From a virus: a stretch of 37,568 nt of DNA. The first letter of the stretch is position 1; the number at the start of each line of letters is the position of its first letter. Of the stretch, positions 8,063 to 14,955 are shown one piece after another. Under the pieces are notes generated by a model that saw only the letters and a program-made list of their open reading frames with translations, had not been told where the DNA came from and did no database searches. Location of the stretch: positions 1 to 37,568 of IMG/VR virus record IMGVR_UViG_3300037042_006459. One strand, written 5' to 3'. A program made the position numbers and the translations under genes.

Positions 8063-8407
8063 TTAACTATATTTTTTTCGTATTATTTCTCCTAATTCTT
8101 GATCATTAGAATATTGTTTAACCATATCCTGAATGGTGTTTAATGTGGTAATTTCTTTTTTAAGATATTGAGCAAAATCTAATGCTTCCTCATAGGCGTG
8201 TTGTAACATATTTTGATTATTATTCTCACCTAATGTTGTGTTATATTTTTTATAACCACGTTCAGCTCTAGCTTTTAAATCTTCAATCACTTGATTTGTG
8301 ATATTGTCTTTAGTGTGTTTCATACGACTTTGTTCCATTAATGTTTCTCGTTCACGTTCCATCATCATCATGTATTCGCGATACGATTTTGAATCTGATA
8401 TATGCAT
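8063..8407 (-). CDS. MazG-like all-alpha NTP pyrophosphohydrolase candidate
   Basis: A 114-residue helical protein. Residues about 45-88 (ARAERGYKKYNTTL, then LQHAYEEALDFAQYLKKEI) resemble short phage proteins whose EExxD signature and preceding KY-TTL segment suggest an all-alpha NTP pyrophosphatase fold. The usual first ExxE helix is not clear, so catalysis is uncertain. The N-terminal 30 residues are a Met/Glu/Arg-rich helix. The gene precedes the replication block and would fit a nucleotide-pool role. Confidence 0.45.
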   Translation of the reverse strand: MHISDSKSYREYMMMMERERETLMEQSRMKHTKDNITNQVIEDLKARAERGYKKYNTTLGENNNQNMLQHAYEEALDFAQYLKKEITTLNTIQDMVKQYSNDQELGEIIRKKYS

Positions 8408-8450
8408 AACTTAAATTTAAATGACTTAATTGGGACAGCCAAGTTAATTA

Positions 8451-8765
8451 TTAATTATTATAACTGATTGTGTTACTATTTTTATCTATTTTTGAGACAT
8501 AATTGCGTTCAATATGATTATTGAACTTATCGAATCGTGAATCAGTATAACTATAGTTTTCATCAACTCTTCGATTGATAATGTCTATAGCTTGATCTAA
8601 TTTACGTTCAATTGAATTGTAACGTTCTTCAATATCTCGCCATTGGATTATGTTTTCTTCTTCTAATGACTTGACCCTTTTTAGTGATCCAATAACACTA
8701 ATTGTAAGCCAAATCAGTACCCCAACCGCTACTGCAGCCAAAGCACCTAATGTAAATGTAATCAT
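8451..8765 (-). CDS. Single-pass membrane protein with coiled coil
   Basis: A 104-residue protein. Residues 3-26 are a hydrophobic helix (ITFTLGALAAVAVGVLIWLT). Residues 30-85 are a charged heptad-like region (VKSLEEENIIQWRDIEERYN and onward) likely to form a coiled coil. Its ATG overlaps the stop of the gp62-like gene by 4 nt, and a clear GGAG stands upstream of the start. It might anchor a complex at the inner membrane. No family was recognised. Confidence 0.65.
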   Translation of the reverse strand: MITFTLGALAAVAVGVLIWLTISVIGSLKRVKSLEEENIIQWRDIEERYNSIERKLDQAIDIINRRVDENYSYTDSRFDKFNNHIERNYVSKIDKNSNTISYNN

Positions 8766-9169
8766 GATTTTTTTCTCCTTTTTTTATTTGTACCTGACTG
8801 TCCCAAGTTAAGCACATTTTTAATATTATTTATATCTACTATATTAATATATTCTTTTGCTTCACGAGTACTACATTGATAATACTCAGCTACTGCTTTA
8901 ATTGTTTCTGGATCATCCTTAGCACTTGCTTTAACATACTTAAAGAATGCTTTTTGTTTAGGTAATAACTCACAATAGAATTGATATACCTTTCTTTTAG
9001 GACAATCTGGATAACGTTGAATTAAATTAACAACATCAATATAACTTGAGTTCATACTTATAAAACGATTAATCATATAAGTATTGAACTCAGTCTTATC
9101 TTCATCCGTGAATGTAACCCATGGACGTTTATGATATGTTATTTCATTTAACCAATCAAAAATATTCAT
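8762..9169 (-). CDS. 62: Clamp loader small subunit, T4 gp62-like
   Basis: A 135-residue protein. The N-terminus MNIFDWLNEITYHKRPW and the segment YMINRFISMNSSYIDVVNLI, followed by LLPKQKAFFKYVKASAK, match the general pattern of phage clamp loader subunit B (gp62), in which a helical domain completes the gp44 pentamer ring. The location, two short steps downstream of the gp44-like ATPase, supports this. The C-terminus is strongly basic (NKKRRKKS). Sequence conservation in gp62 is low, so the call depends partly on context. Confidence 0.65.
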   Translation of the reverse strand: MNIFDWLNEITYHKRPWVTFTDEDKTEFNTYMINRFISMNSSYIDVVNLIQRYPDCPKRKVYQFYCELLPKQKAFFKYVKASAKDDPETIKAVAEYYQCSTREAKEYINIVDINNIKNVLNLGQSGTNKKRRKKS

Positions 9170-9171
9170 CC

Positions 9172-9429
9172 TTAATTATTAAATGAAAACCCAATTTCTT
9201 TAAACTCATCTTTAATTTCCGGAGGTAACATATCTAAAGCAATTTTATGAGTTTTAATATCATAAAATACAGGAATGGGTACTAAAGCATCTTGTGTTGT
9301 ACCAACTAAAAACTTATTGGCTTTTCTTAAAATAATAGCTTCACCTAAAATAATAGGCTCACCTGCCTCATTAGTGATTGTTACTGTTTTCTCTAACGGG
9401 ATGTTTAATTGCATTTTTTCTTGACTCAT
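9172..9429 (-). CDS. Hypothetical protein between clamp-loader genes
   Basis: An 85-residue protein with a beta-rich pattern (TVTITNEAGEPIILGEAIIL, then FYDIKTHKIALDMLPPEIKDEF). It lies between the gp44-like and gp62-like genes with gaps of 1 and 2 nt, so it is co-expressed with the clamp loader. No known motif was recognised. It could be an accessory of the loader or an unrelated passenger. Confidence 0.65.
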   Translation of the reverse strand: MSQEKMQLNIPLEKTVTITNEAGEPIILGEAIILRKANKFLVGTTQDALVPIPVFYDIKTHKIALDMLPPEIKDEFKEIGFSFNN

Positions 9430-9430
9430 A

Positions 9431-10315
9431 TTATATGTTTAAAAGTTTAGCTACACAACCCATAAAACATATTTCTTTATCAGGTATAGTAGTTGAATGA
9501 AATATATATTCCTCTATAATTATTGTTGATTCTGGAGATGAATAGTGATCATATAATGATTTATATAAGCCAGTGAAGTCATTTATATTATTATTAGCTA
9601 TGATCTGTCTAATATTATTAAATGCTGTTTTCTTTTTAGATTTAAGTTCATCAATAACTTGTTCAATATAGTTACTATCTATTACTTCACTTAGTGTTAA
9701 CTTGCCTTTAACTGAATTACTTTGTAGTATATTAATTGCTCGTCTTAAATCAGGATATGTTTTTTTAACAATAGTAACTATATCTTGCTTATCATATTTA
9801 ACACCTTCATTATCAAGTATACCAACTAAATGTTTAGCTACAAGTTTAATATCAGCTGTTGCTAAATGAAAACTAGTTAGTCGTGATTGTAAAGCATCAA
9901 TAATACGTTCTACATAGTTACAAGTAAAAATAAACCTAGTATTTAAACTAAATGTCTCAATAATGTTTCTAAGTGCAGCTTGAGCATTTATAGTCAAGAA
10001 ATCAGCTTCATCTAATATAACCACTTTAAGTGGTTTGAATGTAGCACCTGAAGCAAATTGTTTTACTTTATCTCTAATCACATCAATACCATTCTCATCA
10101 GAACAATTTAAATATAAAAAGTCACAATTAATATTTTTAACTACTAATTTAGCAGCAGTTGTTTTACCTGTACCTGGTGAACCATAGAGTAATAAATTAG
10201 GAAAATTATTTTTTTCAATCCACTCACCTAATGACTCAGTGAATGCTTCATTTCCTAAATAACCCTTTAATGTATCAGGACGGTATTTTTCAATCCACAA
10301 TGTATGTTTACTCAT
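9431..10315 (-). CDS. 44: Clamp loader ATPase, T4 gp44 / RFC small subunit-like
   Basis: A 294-residue AAA+ protein. It opens with WIEKYRPDTLKGYLG (RFC box), followed by Walker A GSPGTGKT (45-52), Walker B VVILDEAD (98-105), sensor I TCNY (131-134) and the SRL arginine-finger region (144-146). It should form the ATPase ring that opens and loads the gp45-like clamp at primer-template junctions. T4 gp44 is slightly longer (319 residues). The start overlaps the previous stop by 4 nt. The clamp and polymerase genes are about 18 kb away in this window. Confidence 0.93.
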   Translation of the reverse strand: MSKHTLWIEKYRPDTLKGYLGNEAFTESLGEWIEKNNFPNLLLYGSPGTGKTTAAKLVVKNINCDFLYLNCSDENGIDVIRDKVKQFASGATFKPLKVVILDEADFLTINAQAALRNIIETFSLNTRFIFTCNYVERIIDALQSRLTSFHLATADIKLVAKHLVGILDNEGVKYDKQDIVTIVKKTYPDLRRAINILQSNSVKGKLTLSEVIDSNYIEQVIDELKSKKKTAFNNIRQIIANNNINDFTGLYKSLYDHYSSPESTIIIEEYIFHSTTIPDKEICFMGCVAKLLNI

Positions 10316-10551
10316 ATATAATCCATTATTAGTTCTTCTCCATAACAGAGATATTTTAAGGTAGTAAATTTATTTGGATGGTCCAAAGGTTTCGCTTCCT
10401 TATAGTCATCAAGCCATATCAATTGTCCACCGTAAGCCATCCCACAAAAGTACTCTAGTTTAGAGTTCATAACAATAAACCAGTCTCGTTTTTCTTTTTC
10501 TTTTTTCTTACGAGTCTTTTTACCTTGTTTGGCCAACACTAAGTTCCCCAT
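10312..10551 (-). CDS. Small basic hypothetical protein
   Basis: A 79-residue protein with a Lys/Arg-rich N-terminus (KQGKKTRKKKEKEKRDWFIV). Its core (MNSKLEYFCGMAYGGQLIWL) resembles small phage proteins with a strand-rich WFIV, EYFCG, IW pattern. The start at 10551 overlaps the phosphoesterase by 32 nt. An internal Met at codon 28 (10470) is an alternative start that would remove the basic leader. Function unknown. Confidence 0.55.
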   Translation of the reverse strand: MGNLVLAKQGKKTRKKKEKEKRDWFIVMNSKLEYFCGMAYGGQLIWLDDYKEAKPLDHPNKFTTLKYLCYGEELIMDYI

Positions 10552-11257
10552 TACTAATAATTAAATATTCACCTGTTGTTTCTTGACAATCAATTAAGTA
10601 ATATCTACCACCAGCTGTTTTTTGAGAACCAACTAAATCAAGTTTTTTAACTTGAGTATGACCTACTATTTGAATATATTTTTTCTTTAATCCTTTATCA
10701 TGTTTTTTATTAACAGCCATTAATGAACGAGGTCTAATCCAAAGTGGTGTTTGATAAGTATTATCACCATAAGGATCAGTACCATTAAAATCAAACGATT
10801 TAGGTTTATATTTAAATAGATCATTTAATAATTCTACTACATTATCTTCAACCCATCCTTCCTCCCCAAATTCACCATCCATAAATGTTGGACTAACACC
10901 TGCGTGTGCAAATAGAAATTCATCAAATGAATAAGCTATTTGTAGATGTTGTCTATTTTCATCTATAACTTGATTAATAGATGGAGCAATACGTGATTGA
11001 TAACCACTAGTACCAGTATAACCCACCTCAGGAAAATAATGATGATCATGATTACCAATCAACATAATAACCTCTTTACCTGATTTTTCTTTATATTCAA
11101 TAATTTCTTTAAAGTTTTGAATTTGTTCTACACCTGATATTTCAAATGAATCAAAGTAATCACCTATAAAGATAATTCTATCAGCATCTTGTTCTTGGTT
11201 AACAATCAATTTCCATAATGAACGTCCATGAACATCTCCAATTACTACTGTTTTCAT
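10520..11257 (-). CDS. Calcineurin-like metallophosphoesterase
   Basis: A 245-residue enzyme carrying the full metallophosphatase signature: GDVHG (7-11), GDYFDS (32-37), GNHDH (68-72), HAG (118-120) and a late GHTQ (about 200-215). It should bind two metal ions and hydrolyse phosphoesters. The family covers protein phosphatases, diadenosine-tetraphosphatases and DNA phosphatases, and the substrate cannot be told. The gene lies in a 4-nt-overlap chain with the neighbouring nucleotide genes. Confidence 0.88.
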   Translation of the reverse strand: MKTVVIGDVHGRSLWKLIVNQEQDADRIIFIGDYFDSFEISGVEQIQNFKEIIEYKEKSGKEVIMLIGNHDHHYFPEVGYTGTSGYQSRIAPSINQVIDENRQHLQIAYSFDEFLFAHAGVSPTFMDGEFGEEGWVEDNVVELLNDLFKYKPKSFDFNGTDPYGDNTYQTPLWIRPRSLMAVNKKHDKGLKKKYIQIVGHTQVKKLDLVGSQKTAGGRYYLIDCQETTGEYLIISNGELSVGQTR

Positions 11258-11631
11258 TTTCTTACAAATTGTACAAAGTACAGTTTAACTGCAAATTGTT
11301 TTTGTTCTTTAATTGAATTAAATGTATTGTCTCCTCTAAGGTCATACAATTCTAATCTTATTTTATTTACAATTGCTTCATCAATGTATCTCATCTCACT
11401 ATGACCATCTATTTCATCAAGACCATTGACTGTAAAATTATATTTAATTTTAGGATATCTTTGTAAAAACTCATTTTCAATTTCATTAGCCTCTTCTTTA
11501 GAAAACCATCCACTGAATATAACTTTCAAATCATATTGTTCTAGTAATGGATGATTTTTGAATCTATCTTCAACTTTAAACTTAGTTGTGATACCAAATT
11601 TACTTATAACTGGTGGGTTTTTTATTGTCAT
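11254..11631 (-). CDS. GIY-YIG/T5orf172-like small protein
   Basis: A 125-residue protein. Residues about 10-60 (KFGITTKFKVEDRFKNHP, then FSGWFSKEEANEIENEFLQRYP) resemble the middle and end of the T5orf172/MUG113 branch of the GIY-YIG superfamily: KxGIT, an arginine helix, and a Glu in an ExxE/N helix. The first GIY strand is not present, so nuclease activity is doubtful. It overlaps both neighbours (phosphoesterase, thyX) by 4 nt, unlike a recent mobile insertion. Confidence 0.5.
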   Translation of the reverse strand: MTIKNPPVISKFGITTKFKVEDRFKNHPLLEQYDLKVIFSGWFSKEEANEIENEFLQRYPKIKYNFTVNGLDEIDGHSEMRYIDEAIVNKIRLELYDLRGDNTFNSIKEQKQFAVKLYFVQFVRK

Positions 11632-12296
11632 AATTCAAATGCTTCAATTGTTTCTTTAAATGGATTACCTTCTATTTGTTTAACTAAATCAAGCATATCT
11701 TGAGCTAGTTGTCTTACTTCAAGCTGAGCATGTTCACTATTTCTTAACTGTTGAAAATGATAAAATGAACGCCAGTTAAACATTACGTCCATTGTGATTT
11801 GACTATTGAATGTTTTAAAGAAGCGAGCTGATTCTTTAGCACGTTTACGGCCTAGTATTGGTGTTAGATCTTCTAATGCATTATGGTATAATTGATTTCC
11901 AAGCTTAGTAAATTTTTCTAAAGCCGCAGCCCAGTCTTCAAAATACCAATCATCATCGAGTCCAGCAATATTATTAACTCTTATATTATTTTTCCAATCC
12001 TCAGGAATATAGTATTTATCTTCCTTCAATTCTTTATAACGAGCAGATTCACCATTAACTGAAACACCAATACGGTGTTTGATTAGATGAATATGTGTTG
12101 CTTGTTCTACTGTTACTAGAAAATGTAATGATGATTTTTCAAATGGAGTATGATGACCCTCACTCGCTAACATCTTAAGTAACTTACCTACTCTAGCTTT
12201 CTTATCATCAGTTATGTCTCTAGATGTTGATGTCCAAGCTGATTGAGCATGAACTAAATCTGAGCCATAATAACCTAATAATTCTACTTTGTTCAT
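11628..12296 (-). CDS. thyX: Flavin-dependent thymidylate synthase
   Basis: A 222-residue protein containing HHTPFE (48-53) and the ThyX signature region KHRIGVSVNGESARY (73-87), close to the family consensus RHRxxSxNExSxRY with Lys in the first position. ThyX makes dTMP from dUMP using FAD, NADPH and methylene-tetrahydrofolate. In phages it boosts dTTP for genome replication, which suits this AT-rich genome. Full length for the family. It lies in a 4-nt-overlap operon with the downstream GIY-YIG-like gene and the upstream NTase-like gene. Confidence 0.93.
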   Translation of the reverse strand: MNKVELLGYYGSDLVHAQSAWTSTSRDITDDKKARVGKLLKMLASEGHHTPFEKSSLHFLVTVEQATHIHLIKHRIGVSVNGESARYKELKEDKYYIPEDWKNNIRVNNIAGLDDDWYFEDWAAALEKFTKLGNQLYHNALEDLTPILGRKRAKESARFFKTFNSQITMDVMFNWRSFYHFQQLRNSEHAQLEVRQLAQDMLDLVKQIEGNPFKETIEAFEL

Positions 12297-13132
12297 ATTT
12301 TTGTTTTGCTTAATTGTTTAGTGAAATTCTCATGTTCTTTTTCCATTGTTAAAGTGAATGGATCAAGTGTTTCATTAAATACTTTTTCAAAAAAGTTTTC
12401 CATATTATATGCTCTTCTATCAGCCAACTCTCTTATTTTAGCTATTTTATCTTTATTACCCTCAACATTAGCATTATGTTCATGAATACGAGCTATCATT
12501 TTATAAATGGCTCTAATTTTGAGATAGTACTCCTTAGCATTTCTCATAAACTCACTCATACGCTCCCAATATTTGTATGTTGTAGAACCTCTCTGATCTA
12601 GAGCATATCTCATTCTATAACTGTAAGTAACACTTGGATGAATTAAACGAATTGGAAAATCATCATACCATATTTCAATAATGTCTTTTTTTCTAATCAT
12701 TTCATCATTGAATATATCTATTTTAATTTCAGCTGTTCTATTAAATGTATCATCTACATTAACTTCCCAATGTTTACCAAACTGCCATAAATGAGCATTT
12801 GGATCAAATTCTTTTTTATCTGATTCATGACCATATTTTTCTCCATATGATGTAAAGAAACCAAAGAAATTTTTAACTGTAGTAAACTCCTCTTCAGTAA
12901 ATGCTGATGTTAACCCAATGTCAAAGTCACCTACTTTATCTAATGGTTCAAAACCAAGTAATTTAAGTGATAAACTACCAGTTAAAACAAACTTATCATT
13001 CATAGCTAATAAAGGTAATAGATACTTATCAAACGCCTCTCTATTATCCCTATCTAATGATTTAAGTAAGTTATCCTTAAACTTAAGCCTCATTATTCCT
13101 GTCTCGGAATTAATGTCATAGACAATATTCAT
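12293..13132 (-). CDS. Nucleotidyltransferase-fold protein
   Basis: A 279-residue protein. Residues about 49-74 (FVLTGSLSLKLLGF, then VGDFDIGL) give the GS plus DxD motif of DNA polymerase beta-type nucleotidyltransferases. A third acidic strand is present (EIKIDIFND, about 135-143). The C-terminal half is helical and charged. Such folds include tRNA-modifying, antibiotic-modifying and toxin-like enzymes; no subfamily was recognised. It is directly upstream of thyX with a 4-nt overlap, so a nucleic-acid or nucleotide role is likely but unproven. Confidence 0.7.
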   Translation of the reverse strand: MNIVYDINSETGIMRLKFKDNLLKSLDRDNREAFDKYLLPLLAMNDKFVLTGSLSLKLLGFEPLDKVGDFDIGLTSAFTEEEFTTVKNFFGFFTSYGEKYGHESDKKEFDPNAHLWQFGKHWEVNVDDTFNRTAEIKIDIFNDEMIRKKDIIEIWYDDFPIRLIHPSVTYSYRMRYALDQRGSTTYKYWERMSEFMRNAKEYYLKIRAIYKMIARIHEHNANVEGNKDKIAKIRELADRRAYNMENFFEKVFNETLDPFTLTMEKEHENFTKQLSKTKI

Positions 13133-13154
13133 AACCTTATTTTATTTAAATATA

Positions 13155-13577
13155 CTAAAGTCTTCCAGCACCCTTATAACTTCTGTTATAAGGATAACTA
13201 TTCAGATCACTTATGATCACTCCTTCTCTTCTATTTGAAGCATGAACAAATTTATTATTACCAATATATATTCCACAATGCCATCCTGATGGTGATAATT
13301 TGCTGTTAAAAAATACAATATCACCTATTTCTAATCCTGCTTTTAATATTCGTTTAGTTTGATTCCATTGTCTCCAAGCTACATTTTCTAATTGTTCATT
13401 ATAAACTTCTTTATATAAACGTTTAGTAAATTGTGAACAATCAATTCCTGTTTTAGAATTACCTCCTAAACGATAAGGAGCACCTAACCATTCATTAACA
13501 AATGAATCTAATGTTTTTGTTTGTCCATAACTTAAAGTAGACAAACTTAAAAATAATACTAATAATATCTTTTTCAT
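13155..13577 (-). CDS. Exported NlpC/P60 cell-wall peptidase
   Basis: A 140-residue protein with a Sec signal peptide (MKKILLVLFLSLSTLSYGQ, cleavage near 18/19) and a compact NlpC/P60 domain. It has catalytic Cys47 (GIDCSQF), His100 (SGWHCGIYIGN) and a third polar residue at His112 (FVHAS). These enzymes cut D-Glu to diamino-acid bonds in peptidoglycan stem peptides. The signal peptide means it could reach the periplasm without a holin. It is followed on the transcript by thyX-block genes and preceded by tiny membrane proteins, so it is the likely endolysin. Confidence 0.88.
   Translation of the reverse strand: MKKILLVLFLSLSTLSYGQTKTLDSFVNEWLGAPYRLGGNSKTGIDCSQFTKRLYKEVYNEQLENVAWRQWNQTKRILKAGLEIGDIVFFNSKLSPSGWHCGIYIGNNKFVHASNRREGVIISDLNSYPYNRSYKGAGRL
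13172..13193 (-). repeat. Perfect inverted repeat in the 3' end of the NlpC gene
   Basis: Two 9-base arms (CCTTATAAC and GTTATAAGG) are separated by a 4-base loop inside the last codons of the peptidase gene. No T-tract follows on the minus strand, so it is not a typical terminator. It could stabilise the mRNA 3' end or be coincidental. Confidence 0.4.
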
Positions 13578-13681
13578 TGGTTGTACATTAATAGTTTAAA
13601 AGATTCAGCAATGTAATAAAACACTACACCTAATATAATAAAACCAATAATTAATTTTATTTTATTCCACCTCGAGATCAA
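13574..13681 (-). CDS. 35-residue membrane peptide overlapping the NlpC start
   Basis: From a TTG at 13681 the frame reads a short basic start (MISRWNKIK), a hydrophobic helix (LIIGFIILGVVFYYIA) and a short tail. Its TGA stop overlaps the ATG of the peptidase (ATGA), a hallmark of translational coupling. Its 5' end overlaps the preceding gene by 20 nt. TTG is the only usual start available, which lowers confidence. Position next to the endolysin suggests a holin or spanin-like accessory, but this is inference. Confidence 0.4.
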   Translation of the reverse strand: MISRWNKIKLIIGFIILGVVFYYIAESFKLLMYNQ

Positions 13682-13919
13682 CTTGTTCAGCAGTTTTAGG
13701 ATGAATTTCTTTTATTTTCCCCCACATAACCTCATATGAACCAATTTGAATATCTTTCACAAACATTTCATTATTAAGTGAATCAATAGTCCATTGTTTA
13801 GATTTAGTTTCTACTCTTAAAGTAGCTAATTCTTTTTGTTGTAAATAACAAACAGTTAATACTGATAATGCTCCTACAACTGTGAATGCTTGTTTATACT
13901 TGTTAATGAATTTAATCAT
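13662..13919 (-). CDS. Small inner-membrane protein, possible i-spanin-like
   Basis: An 85-residue protein: short cytoplasmic start (MIKFINKYKQ), one transmembrane helix (AFTVVGALSVLTVCYLQQ, about 11-28) and a charged helical tail (KELATLRVETKSKQWTIDSL and onward). The N-in membrane anchor plus periplasmic coiled coil is the architecture of inner-membrane spanins and Rz-like proteins. Its neighbours are the NlpC peptidase and other tiny membrane proteins. No sequence family was recognised. Confidence 0.6.
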   Translation of the reverse strand: MIKFINKYKQAFTVVGALSVLTVCYLQQKELATLRVETKSKQWTIDSLNNEMFVKDIQIGSYEVMWGKIKEIHPKTAEQVDLEVE

Positions 13920-14127
13920 AATTAAAAAATTTACTTATAACTTGTTGTTCGCTTTTTGTTCTAGGTTTAGCTTTGGGTTTTTCTTTAATTTTTGGTTTAC
14001 GTCCTCTTGGTTTACCTTGATAATCATTTTCATCAACTGTGTTCCAATTCCAATTAGCTACTTTCTTACGAAATGCTTCTCGGGCACGTTCTATACTACC
14101 ATTATCTTTAGGATAAACTGGTTCCAT
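13912..14127 (-). CDS. Small basic protein with AT-hook-like segment
   Basis: A 71-residue, highly basic protein. The middle segment GKPRGRKPKIKEKPKAKPR contains a PRGRKP core like an AT-hook, which binds the minor groove of AT-rich DNA. Its end overlaps the next gene by 8 nt. It may be a DNA-binding or packaging accessory, but the AT-hook resemblance is short and could be coincidental. Confidence 0.55.
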   Translation of the reverse strand: MEPVYPKDNGSIERAREAFRKKVANWNWNTVDENDYQGKPRGRKPKIKEKPKAKPRTKSEQQVISKFFNYD

Positions 14128-14154
14128 AATATAAATATTAATATATTATTGAGG

Positions 14155-14313
14155 TCAAAAATTTCCTTCAGTATGATTCTTATTATCATCCCAATCTAAA
14201 AAATCTCCACCTTTATAATCAGGATGATTTTTTTTCATATTATCAATTCCTCGAACCCAAAGAATTGATATTGGTATAACTACTATAAGTGTAATGATTA
14301 TTCCTGTCACCAT
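14155..14313 (-). CDS. 52-residue membrane protein
   Basis: ATG at 14313 gives MVTGIIITLIVVIPISILWV followed by a charged tail ending KNHTEGNF. One N-terminal transmembrane helix is obvious. Its start overlaps the stop of the 42-residue membrane protein by 7 nt, so the two are translationally coupled. It is too short to be found by routine length cut-offs. Function unknown; the location fits a lysis or envelope role. Confidence 0.6.
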   Translation of the reverse strand: MVTGIIITLIVVIPISILWVRGIDNMKKNHPDYKGGDFLDWDDNKNHTEGNF

Positions 14314-14435
14314 TTGAATATATCTTTAAATTTTTTAGTTGGTTTAATAACATTACCATCATTATCCAATTGAGGTGCTCTCCATATTTCAAAAGATAAC
14401 CACCCAAACACTATTATAATAATTAATCCCACCAT
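14307..14435 (-). CDS. 42-residue membrane protein
   Basis: ATG at 14435 gives MVGLIIIIVFGWLSFEIWRA and a polar tail ending KKFKDIFKW. It has one N-terminal transmembrane helix. It overlaps the preceding gene by 13 nt and the next by 7 nt, consistent with a real coupled gene. It shares its N-terminal style (MV.. plus Ile-rich helix) with its neighbour, perhaps from duplication. Function unknown. Confidence 0.6.
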   Translation of the reverse strand: MVGLIIIIVFGWLSFEIWRAPQLDNDGNVIKPTKKFKDIFKW

Positions 14436-14923
14436 CTTCTAATGTTTTGTTCTAGTATTTTAAATAATAATTTATGTGCTCGTTCTTCATTTATTTTAGC
14501 TATTTCAAAAGCAATTCTATCTTTAGGAGCGTTTAAATCAGGAACCATTCTATATATTAAAGGATATTTTTTAAAATATTCATCAAAATGTTCTGATTTT
14601 TGTTCTATTTTCATCTCATACATTCCTGGATGGTCCTTACTATCTATCCATTTATACTCTGATTCATGATAACTAAAGTATTCAGTACCGTAGTATTCGT
14701 CTTGTATTTTTTCAATCAAACGAACACATAACATCATTATTTCAGCATCACGTTTAGCATTAATATATCTGTCATGATAACCAATATACTCAGCTTGATT
14801 TTTTAATTTGAACTTAAGTATTTCAAAAATGTAATGGTCATCCCAATCCTGGTCTTTCCATATAATTGGAAACCAACGATATAAATTATAGATGCGTCTA
14901 AAAAATTGTTTTACCCTATACAT
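14423..14923 (-). CDS. Conserved phage hypothetical protein (FFRRIYNLYRWFP type)
   Basis: A 166-residue protein rich in aromatic and charged residues. The N-terminal region (QFFRRIYNLYRWFPIIWKDQ, then HYIFEILKFKLKNQ) and the segment KRDAEIMMLCVRLIEKIQDE resemble a hypothetical family common in T4-like phages (from memory of the pattern). The C-terminus NEERAHKLLFKILEQNIRRW is helical. No catalytic motif or membrane segment was seen. Confidence 0.75.
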   Translation of the reverse strand: MYRVKQFFRRIYNLYRWFPIIWKDQDWDDHYIFEILKFKLKNQAEYIGYHDRYINAKRDAEIMMLCVRLIEKIQDEYYGTEYFSYHESEYKWIDSKDHPGMYEMKIEQKSEHFDEYFKKYPLIYRMVPDLNAPKDRIAFEIAKINEERAHKLLFKILEQNIRRWWD

Positions 14924-14955
14924 AACATTAATTTAAGAAAAAAAACTTGGGTTAC

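Noticed and set aside
8430-8815. Similar GGGACAG/CTGTCCC words 360 bases apart
   Set aside because: Only seven or eight bases match, in inverted orientation across a coding gene; chance is likely.
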